Shown here: piece by piece, positions 1 to 4,998 of the stretch
Layout: the number at the start of each line of letters is the position of its first letter
Position numbering within the stretch: the stretch's first letter is position 1
Source: Allobranchiibius sp038199265
GTDB lineage: Bacteria; Actinomycetota; Actinomycetes; Actinomycetales; Dermatophilaceae
Assembly: GCA_038199265.1 (NCBI GenBank)
Contig: JBBPZD010000125.1
Coordinates: 1 to 6,142 of the forward strand
DNA: 6,142 nt
Direction of reading: 5' to 3'
Made by a program: the position numbers and the translations under genes
The notes under the pieces: generated by a model
Seen by the model: the letters and a program-made list of their open reading frames with translations, nothing else
Database searches by the model: none
What the model was told of the DNA's origin: nothing

Positions 1-867
1 CAGGACCAGACCGCCGACCGCGGGGCGCAGCCATTCGGGCCCGCGCCAGACCCAGTCGCACACATCCTCGATGGCGTACAGCACACGGGAGAACGCGACC
101 CCGACCAACCCGGCGACCAGCCCTAGCAGCGCGAACAGCGGGTACTGCACGAGGTGGTCGACACGCAGCGTCCGCAGGGCCAGGAACGGGTCGTCGCCCA
201 GGATCGTCCGCCCGATCACGCTGGCGGTGACCGAGGACAGCACCACCATCCCGAACGACTCGGCCGCCCATTGGCGCAGGATCAGCTCCATCGCGAAGAA
301 CACCCCGGCGAGCGGGGCATTGAAGGTCGCGGCGATACCGCCGGCCGCGCCGCACGCCACCAGCAGCTTGATGCGGCGCTCATCGAGGCGGACCAGCTGC
401 CCGAGGGTGGAGCCCAGCGCGGAGCCGATCTGCACGATTGGGCCCTCGCGCCCGACCGAGCCGCCCCCGCCGATGCACAGCGCCGAGGCAAGCGCCTTGA
501 CGACGGCGACCTGGGGGCGGATGCGGCCGCCGTTGCGGGCAACTGCGACCATCACCTCCGGCACGCCATGCCCGCGGGCCTCACGGGCGAATCGGTAGAC
601 CAGCGGCCCGTACAGGATCCCGGCCGCAACCGGTGCCAGCAGGACGAACCAGTGGCCCAACCCCGGCAGGTGCGGGTTCGCGGCATGGCCGCGCCCGGCG
701 TAGTCCGCGTAGCCGGTGAATAGCCGCGTCAAGGCCTCGATCATGTAGCGGAATACCACCGCGCCCAGTCCGGCGCCGACCCCGACCAGCACCGCAAGAC
801 TGAGCAACTCGACCCGTTCCGACCGCAGCCGGGTCATCCGGGACAAGCCACCCAATGTCGATATCAC
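1..867 (-). CDS. CLC-family chloride channel / H+-Cl- transporter (C-terminus beyond window)
   Basis: Integral membrane anion channel or exchanger of the CLC family; 289 codons are visible and the gene continues past position 1. Seen in the minus-strand translation: GHGVPE at residues 99-104 (first anion-binding loop), GSVGREGP at 136-143 with gating Glu141, and GGIAATFNAPLAGV at 176-189, the classical helix N-terminal motifs. Hydrophobic segments lie near 20-40, 73-92, 120-135, 167-195, 205-222 and 240-265. The usual bacterial length is about 400-450 residues, or more with CBS domains, so roughly a third or more is missing. Ser of the usual GSGIP is His100, and the position of the E. coli ClC-ec1 internal proton glutamate (E203) is Leu195, while Glu194 aligns with E202. 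The GTG at 867 is chosen because an in-frame TAA lies just upstream; two TTG codons (886-888, 883-885) and the ATG at 837 are alternatives, and no start has a convincing Shine-Dalgarno. GREGP followed by IVQ argues against the fluoride (CLC-F) branch. Family assignment is firm; channel versus exchanger is open. Confidence 0.93.
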   Translation of the reverse strand, partial: MISTLGGLSRMTRLRSERVELLSLAVLVGVGAGLGAVVFRYMIEALTRLFTGYADYAGRGHAANPHLPGLGHWFVLLAPVAAGILYGPLVYRFAREARGHGVPEVMVAVARNGGRIRPQVAVVKALASALCIGGGGSVGREGPIVQIGSALGSTLGQLVRLDERRIKLLVACGAAGGIAATFNAPLAGVFFAMELILRQWAAESFGMVVLSSVTASVIGRTILGDDPFLALRTLRVDHLVQYPLFALLGLVAGLVGVAFSRVLYAIEDVCDWVWRGPEWLRPAVGGLVL

Positions 868-898
868 GCTTGCAGTATGCAACAATTAGCGTATGCAA
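868..898. promoter_or_regulatory. Probable MarR-type operator between divergent CLC and marR-like starts
   Basis: The gap between the divergent starts contains the imperfect palindrome TTGCA-GTA-TGCAA (870-882). The octamer GTATGCAA occurs twice in the same orientation (875-882 and 891-898), 16 bp apart and so on a similar face of the helix. Repeated TTGCAT-like half sites between a marR-like gene and the divergently transcribed gene it controls are the usual autoregulatory layout of MarR repressors. A TANNNT-type -10 (TAGCGT, 887-892) may serve the rightward gene. The regulator role is inferred from position and symmetry. Confidence 0.45.
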
Positions 899-1120
899 GG
901 AAATCGGGGGGCCCAGGAGATGACCTCGCACCGGGCGCAGCCCGACGCGGCCTCCCTCGATGCGGCCGTCGACGCCGTGCTGTCCTCCTCGCGCGCACTG
1001 GTCGCGGTGTCCGCCCGCTCGATCGCCGAGGCCGCGGCGGTGACGCTGCCCCAGTTCCGGATGCTGGTCGTGCTGTCTGCGGCCCCGTCCAACCTCAGTG
1101 CGCTCGCGGGCGCCCTCGAT
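893..1120 (+). pseudogene. marR-family repressor remnant (5' part only)
   Basis: This is the first segment of the chimeric ORF. The pattern is an N-terminal amphipathic helix (SLDAAVDAVLSSSRALVAVS, residues 21-40), then LPQFRMLVVLSAA (52-64), then SNLSALAGALD (66-76), where a MarR protein normally continues into its turn and DNA-recognition helix. About half of a normal ~145-residue MarR is absent. Its position, divergent from the CLC gene, suggests the intact ancestor controlled that gene. The right border is approximate to about 10 bases. Confidence 0.7.
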
Positions 1121-1648
1121 GACCTGTCTGGTTCGCGGCGCGGCGCACTGTGGCAGGCCGCCGACGCGACCTCGGTCAAACAGGGCCAGCTCGACATCAA
1201 CGTGCCCTACCAACCACCGCTGCTACCGGAACTGACGCTGGGCGAACTGCTGATCCACGATCTGCAGGCCACCGGCATCAGCCCCGAAGATCACCCCATG
1301 CAGCACAGCCGGGCTGCGATGCGCGAGCGCGGCGTACTGCGGACCCGCGACCTGCTGACTGTGGAGTCCGGGCGGCGGATCGAGGTGGCCGGGGTGGTGA
1401 CCCACCGGCAGCGACCCGCAACCGCCAGCGGCATCACCTTCCTCAACCTGGAGGACGAGACCGGCCTGGTCAACGTCATCTGTAGCCGAGGGGTCTGGCA
1501 TCGCTATCGCGTGGTGGCAAGGGCGGCGCCCGCGATGATCATTCGCGGCATCCTGGAGCGGTCGCCGGAGAACATCGTCAACATCGTCGCGGACAGGATC
1601 GAGAAATTGCCGATCACCGTCGAACTGGCCTCCCGCGACTTCCGATGA
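893..1648 (+). CDS. Chimeric ORF: truncated MarR-family N-terminus fused in frame to DnaE2 (error-prone DNA polymerase) C-terminus
   Basis: A 251-codon frame joining pieces of two unrelated proteins. Residues ~25-76 look like helices 1-2 and the start of the winged helix of a MarR repressor (LPQFRMLVVLSAAPSNLSA at 52-70). At ~76-80 the text switches to GSRRGALWQAADA (80-92), then TGISPEDHP (127-135), VAGVVTHRQRPATASG (165-180), ITFLNLEDETGLVNVICS (181-198), an OB fold to ~238, and a terminal SRDFR, which is the ending of DnaE2/ImuC polymerases. DnaE2 is about 1,050-1,100 residues; only ~170 remain, without the PHP, palm, fingers or thumb. The MarR part lacks its recognition helix and wing. 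Neither original function should survive, so this is most likely a rearrangement relic. A product with an OB-fold tail might still bind nucleic acid. The ATG at 893 has no ribosome site; the ATG at 920 has AGGAG directly abutting it, which is too close, so the start is uncertain. It lies divergent from the CLC gene and upstream of the permease operon. Confidence 0.85.
   Translation: MQGNRGAQEMTSHRAQPDAASLDAAVDAVLSSSRALVAVSARSIAEAAAVTLPQFRMLVVLSAAPSNLSALAGALDDLSGSRRGALWQAADATSVKQGQLDINVPYQPPLLPELTLGELLIHDLQATGISPEDHPMQHSRAAMRERGVLRTRDLLTVESGRRIEVAGVVTHRQRPATASGITFLNLEDETGLVNVICSRGVWHRYRVVARAAPAMIIRGILERSPENIVNIVADRIEKLPITVELASRDFR
1121..1648 (+). pseudogene. dnaE2: dnaE2 (imuC) error-prone polymerase 3' remnant with OB fold
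   Basis: This is the second segment of the chimeric ORF, matching the last ~170 residues of DnaE2, the SOS-associated C-family polymerase that works with ImuA'/ImuB in mutagenic translesion synthesis. Diagnostic text is THRQRPATASG (170-180), TFLNLEDETGLVNV (182-195) and the final SRDFR, recognised from memory of the family. The OB fold covers about 1376-1606. Polymerase, PHP and clamp-binding regions are gone, so it cannot polymerise DNA. No SOS box (mycobacterial LexA type) and no imuA'/imuB are visible nearby. The frame is free of stops and frameshifts, implying either a recent event or some selection. Confidence 0.8.
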
Positions 1649-1704
1649 CCTCCACACCACCCATCAGTCGGTTCCCAGGAAACTCCCAATACCCGTGTTT
1701 GCAC

Positions 1705-1713
1705 TGTTAGATT
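1705..1713 (+). promoter_or_regulatory. Possible extended -10 promoter for the permease operon
   Basis: TG-T-TAGATT fits the extended -10 pattern TGnTANNNT used by actinobacterial housekeeping sigma factors. No good -35 lies 16-18 bp upstream, as is common for extended -10 promoters. Transcription would begin near 1719-1721, giving a leader of about 37 nt before the permease start. This is the only promoter-like sequence I find in the 108-bp gap 1649-1756. Pattern match only. Confidence 0.4.
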
Positions 1714-1724
1714 CGGCGCCAGGT

Positions 1725-1736
1725 GGCCAACTGGCC
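1725..1736. repeat. Short inverted repeat in the permease leader
   Basis: GGCCA-AC-TGGCC is a perfect 5-bp inverted repeat with a 2-bp centre, lying just downstream of the proposed transcription start and 20 bp before the permease ATG. It could be a repressor operator or part of a small leader hairpin. In GC-rich DNA such repeats also arise by chance. Confidence 0.3.
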
Positions 1737-1756
1737 CCGGTGAAAGGGGTTTTCAG

Positions 1757-3190
1757 ATGTCACTCAGTGGTGACCTGCTGCGGCGCAAGCCGATCGCGAA
1801 GGTAGACGAAGAATCCGGCGACGGGGGTCTGGCCCGCACCATCGGGGTCTTCCAATTGACCATGTTCGGGGTCGGGGCCACCATCGGCACCGGTATTTTC
1901 TTCATCATGTCCGAGGCCGTTCCGGTCGCCGGACCAGCGGTGATCTTCTCGTTCGTCATCGCCGGTGTCGTCGCGGGGTTGACGGCGGTCTGCTACGCCG
2001 AACTGGCGAGCGCCGTACCGGTCTCAGGTTCGTCCTACTCCTACGCCTACGCCACTCTCGGCGAGCTGCCGGCAATGGTGGTCGCCGCCTGTCTGTTACT
2101 GGAGTACGGCGTGTCCTCGGCCGCCGTTGCGGTGGGCTGGTCGCAGTACGTCAACGAGCTACTGAAGAACTTCTTCGGCTTCAAACTGCCGCAGGCGATC
2201 TCCCAGGCACCAGACGCCGGGGGGTTCATCAACCTGCCCGCCGTCGTGCTCATCGCTCTGTGTGCGCTTCTGCTGCTGCGCGGCACCAGTGAGTCTGCCC
2301 GCGCTAACACCATCATGGTGTTGATCAAGCTGGCGGTACTGAGCATGTTCATCGTGGTCGCCTTCTTCGGCTGGACCTCCAACAACTTCGCCAACTTCGC
2401 GCCATTCGGAGTGGGCGGGGTCACTACGGCCGCCGGCATCATCTTCTTCTCCTACATCGGTCTCGATGCGGTCTCCACCGCAGGTGAAGAGGTCAAGAAC
2501 CCGAGCCGAACCATGCCGCTGGCCATCATCAGCGCACTGATCATCGTCACGACGGTCTACCTACTCGTTGCGCTGGCCGCGATCGGCGCGCAGGCAACAG
2601 GCAAATTCAAAGGTCAGGAAGCCGGCCTGTCCGCGATTCTGAAGGCCGTCACGGGATCATCCTTGCCGGCCACGATCCTGGCTGCCGGAGCGGTGATCTC
2701 CATCTTCAGCGTCACCCTGGTGACCATCTACGGTCAGACCCGGATTCTGTTCGCGATGTCCCGCGATGGAATGGTCCCCGCGATTTTGAGCCGGGTGAAC
2801 CGCCGCACCCTCACCCCGGTTCCCAACACGATCATGGTGGCCTGCATCATCGGCCTGCTGGCCGGATTGCTGCCCATCAGTTTCCTCGCCGAAATGACGA
2901 GTATCGGCACCCTCATCGCTTTCATCGTCGTATCCGTCGGCGTTATCATCCTGCGGCAGCGTGAACCGGACTTGAAGCGCGGCTTCAAGGTGCCGGGTTA
3001 CCCGGTGACCCCGATCCTGGCGATCCTCGGCTGCCTCTGGATCATCACCAGCCTGCGCCTGGTGACCATTCAGGTCTTCGTCGGGTGGTCCGCAGTGGTC
3101 CTGGTCTGGTACTTCACCTATGGCCTCAAGCACTCCAAGTTGCGAGGAAAATCGTCGCCGGCAGCACCTGCCTCGCAGGACGAGTCATGA
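1757..3190 (+). CDS. APC-superfamily amino acid permease (cationic amino acid transporter type)
   Basis: A 477-residue inner-membrane amino acid permease of the APC superfamily, CAT-like branch. Seen: GVGATIGTGIF at 38-48, the unwound substrate-binding part of TM1; CYAELASAVPVSGSSYSYAY at 79-98 after TM2; SYIGLDAVSTAGEEVKNPSR at 232-251, the TM6 substrate loop; and FKVPGYPVTPILAI at 410-423 before TM11. About twelve hydrophobic segments are countable (near 30-50, 58-82, 103-130, 159-175, 184-204, 222-240, 256-278, 301-325, 355-373, 376-399, 416-433, 436-456), with both ends predicted cytoplasmic. The length is normal for bacterial members. The start is well supported: AAAGGGG at 1743-1749 lies 7 nt before the ATG. 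The frame ends in an ATGA overlap with the USP gene, so the two are probably translationally coupled. CAT members carry cationic amino acids in animals, but bacterial members are diverse and the substrate cannot be read from sequence. The downstream succinylation/racemisation genes suggest an amino acid substrate of that pathway. Confidence 0.95.
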   Translation: MSLSGDLLRRKPIAKVDEESGDGGLARTIGVFQLTMFGVGATIGTGIFFIMSEAVPVAGPAVIFSFVIAGVVAGLTAVCYAELASAVPVSGSSYSYAYATLGELPAMVVAACLLLEYGVSSAAVAVGWSQYVNELLKNFFGFKLPQAISQAPDAGGFINLPAVVLIALCALLLLRGTSESARANTIMVLIKLAVLSMFIVVAFFGWTSNNFANFAPFGVGGVTTAAGIIFFSYIGLDAVSTAGEEVKNPSRTMPLAIISALIIVTTVYLLVALAAIGAQATGKFKGQEAGLSAILKAVTGSSLPATILAAGAVISIFSVTLVTIYGQTRILFAMSRDGMVPAILSRVNRRTLTPVPNTIMVACIIGLLAGLLPISFLAEMTSIGTLIAFIVVSVGVIILRQREPDLKRGFKVPGYPVTPILAILGCLWIITSLRLVTIQVFVGWSAVVLVWYFTYGLKHSKLRGKSSPAAPASQDES

Positions 3191-4095
3191 CCCTGGTGGT
3201 CGGTTGCCCGTTGGACGGGTCGTCCGCCGGGCCTATGCGTTTGGCAGTGATGCTGGCCCGTTCCGCCGGCGAAGATCTGGTGGTCGCTGCGGTTGTCTCC
3301 GAGCCGTGGACTCCGGGTATGGCCCGGGTCGACTCGGAGTACCAGAAATTTTTGAACGACAGCGCAGATGCCGCCTTGGAACAGGCGCGGACTGAACTGC
3401 CAGGCGACGTCACTGCGACCTTCACCCGGCACCATGCCCGCTCAGCGTCCGCCGGCCTGCTCGAGGTCGCCGACGTACGTGACGCCCGCCTGATAGTTCT
3501 CGGCTCCTCGACGTCCGGCATGCTAGGGCGCGTCGCGCTCGGTGGTGTCAGCGACCGCCTGCTGCACAGCTCTCATCGGCTGGTGGCCCTGGCTCCCCGT
3601 GGATTCCACTGTGACACCGGCCGAGTTACCCGCATCACTGCCGCATTCGGTGGAGGAGACCCCACCGAGGATCTGGTGCTGGCCGCCGCAGCTCAGGCGA
3701 CCGAGGTCGATGCTTCACTGCGTCTCGCGTCGTTTGCAGTTCGCCCGCGATCCATCATCAGCGCGGGCATCGGCAGCCGAGGTGAAGATGGCGTGATCAA
3801 CGAGTGGATGCTGGGTATGGAGCGGCTGGCGCGCGACACCATAACGAAGGTCTCGCAGTTGCCGCAACCACCAGTACTGGAATCTTCGCAGGTCGGCCAC
3901 GGCACGACGTGGGAGCAGGCGATGAACGACGTCGAGTGGATTGACGGTGAGGTCCTCGTGCTCGGATCCAGTAATCACGGCCCGTTGGCGAAGGTGTTCC
4001 TCGGGGCCCGTGCCTCCAAGATCATCCGTCACTCCCCGGTGCCGGTAGTGCTCGTACCCAAAGGCCGACGAGCCGAACGGACGGGTCGCGAGTGA
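3187..4095 (+). CDS. Tandem-domain universal stress protein (UspA family)
   Basis: A 302-residue cytoplasmic protein with two Usp domains in tandem (about 1-138 and 148-292), the arrangement common in mycobacteria. Domain 1 begins TLVVGCPLDGSS and ends HRLVALAP; domain 2 ends SPVPVVLVPKG. In each, the strand-4 nucleotide-binding loop is recognisable but altered. The canonical G-2x-G-9x-G-(S/T) reads G106..T109..G119-G120 in domain 1 and G260..N263..G273-A274 in domain 2, so the second glycine and the final Ser/Thr are lost in both copies. ATP binding is therefore doubtful. The ATG overlaps the permease stop (ATGA) and has AGGA at 3177-3180, 6 nt upstream, which settles the start over the longer frame beginning inside the permease at 3085. 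Usp proteins are sometimes encoded beside transporters and may modulate them. A sensing or regulatory role for the permease is inferred from coupling only. The frame's TGA stop is followed in the same frame by the acyltransferase gene. Confidence 0.93.
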   Translation: MTLVVGCPLDGSSAGPMRLAVMLARSAGEDLVVAAVVSEPWTPGMARVDSEYQKFLNDSADAALEQARTELPGDVTATFTRHHARSASAGLLEVADVRDARLIVLGSSTSGMLGRVALGGVSDRLLHSSHRLVALAPRGFHCDTGRVTRITAAFGGGDPTEDLVLAAAAQATEVDASLRLASFAVRPRSIISAGIGSRGEDGVINEWMLGMERLARDTITKVSQLPQPPVLESSQVGHGTTWEQAMNDVEWIDGEVLVLGSSNHGPLAKVFLGARASKIIRHSPVPVVLVPKGRRAERTGRE

Positions 4096-4113
4096 GCGCC
4101 TAGGCTTTTGACG

Positions 4114-4998
4114 GTGGATCCACCCCCTCGTTCCGGAGCAGACCGCGGCCTGTCTTTCGACCTCATCCCATCTGCCCACCGGTCAGCGCAGGCCGCAGCC
4201 GAGCGGGCTGGCATCGTGGTGCGCGCAGTAGAGGACATGGCCGACCTACGCTCGGTGTCGTGGCTGCTCGCTGCTGTGTGGGGTCGCACCCCGGAAGGGG
4301 TGCCCGTCCACAGCGAGGTGATGCGCAGCCTGGTGCATGCCGGGGGCTGTACGACAGCTGCCTTTGATCACGACGGCGAGTTGGTCGGCGGGGCGGTTCT
4401 GTCGCCGGGTGGACAACCGGGTTCGACGTACTCGCTCATCGCTGCCGCAGCCCCGGGTAGTGCCGACCGTGGCATCGGATACGCCGTGAAGCTGGCCCAG
4501 CGAGCGTGGGCATTGGAGCGTGGCACAACAGTCATGACATGGACGTTCGACCCACTCGTCGGGCGCAACGCTCGATTCAACCTCGCCAAGCTAGGCGCCC
4601 AAGCCAGCGAGTACGACGTGAATTTCTACGGCCAGATGGACGATGATCTCAACGGCCTGGACGAGGCCGACCGGTTGGCGGCCACCTGGGTGCTCGACTC
4701 ACCCCAGGCCGTTGCAGCTGCAGAGGGCACCGCCGCCGATCCCACCGGGCCTGCGACAGACGCCGAAATCCTGACCGTCGGACCCGATCAGGAGTCGATG
4801 GTGCTGCGGGACGGGGCCGGCCTGTGGATCGCAGTCCCCCGGGACATCGTGGAACTGCGTGTACGCGAACCAGATCAAGCCCGCGCATGGCGCTCGGCGA
4901 CAAGGGACGCCTTCCTCTCAGCGTTCGGGGACGGCCTCGTCGCCACCCACGTCACGCGCCAGGGTTACTACTTACTCACCCCTGGAGGTAGGCAATGA
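4114..4998 (+). CDS. GNAT-like acyltransferase (COG3375 type), candidate amino acid N-succinyltransferase
   Basis: A GNAT-fold protein of 294-296 residues. Numbered from the TTG at 4108, GNAT core strands cover ~36-115. The acyl-CoA pyrophosphate loop is R121-G-I-G124-Y-A126, followed by the helix VKLAQRAWALERG. TWTFDPLVGRNARFNLAKLG (144-163) and NFYG (172-175) are the hallmark of the COG3375 group, which is found beside NSAR/OSBS enzymes. In Geobacillus kaustophilus such a neighbour was shown to be a succinyl-CoA:D-amino acid N-succinyltransferase, so the same role is inferred here; substrate and acyl donor are not proven. The ~100-residue C-terminal extension, with DRLAATWVLDS (188-198), belongs to the family. 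The start is uncertain: the GTG at 4114 has AGG 9 nt upstream, while the TTG at 4108 has only 3 nt spacing and is the rarer codon, so GTG is preferred. The end overlaps the racemase start by ATGA, giving coupled expression. Family firm, reaction moderate. Confidence 0.85.
   Translation: MDPPPRSGADRGLSFDLIPSAHRSAQAAAERAGIVVRAVEDMADLRSVSWLLAAVWGRTPEGVPVHSEVMRSLVHAGGCTTAAFDHDGELVGGAVLSPGGQPGSTYSLIAAAAPGSADRGIGYAVKLAQRAWALERGTTVMTWTFDPLVGRNARFNLAKLGAQASEYDVNFYGQMDDDLNGLDEADRLAATWVLDSPQAVAAAEGTAADPTGPATDAEILTVGPDQESMVLRDGAGLWIAVPRDIVELRVREPDQARAWRSATRDAFLSAFGDGLVATHVTRQGYYLLTPGGRQ
4984..4988 (+). promoter_or_regulatory. Strong ribosome binding site for the NSAR/OSBS gene
   Basis: GGAGG lies 6 nt before the ATG at 4995, inside the last codons of the acyltransferase gene. 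It fixes the racemase start and, with the ATGA overlap, indicates coupled but independently strong translation. Confidence 0.8.

Noticed and set aside
154..723. A 189-codon plus-strand open frame over the CLC gene
   Set aside because: Antisense to clear CLC motifs; composition dominated by Arg, Asp, Gly and Gln as in shadow frames.
1..867. CLC protein as a fluoride exporter (CLC-F)
   Set aside because: It has the canonical GREGPIVQ filter and gating glutamate, not the altered filter of the fluoride branch.
581..1213. A 210-codon open frame on the minus strand spanning the CLC start and the MarR-like region
   Set aside because: It runs in another frame across the real CLC start and antisense to the chimera; its text is Arg/Gly/His-rich low-complexity with no family resemblance, typical of high-GC shadow frames.
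3085..3186. Extended N-terminus for the universal stress protein starting within the permease gene
   Set aside because: It would overlap the permease by ~100 bases. The ATG at 3187 has AGGA 6 nt upstream and starts exactly at the first Usp strand.
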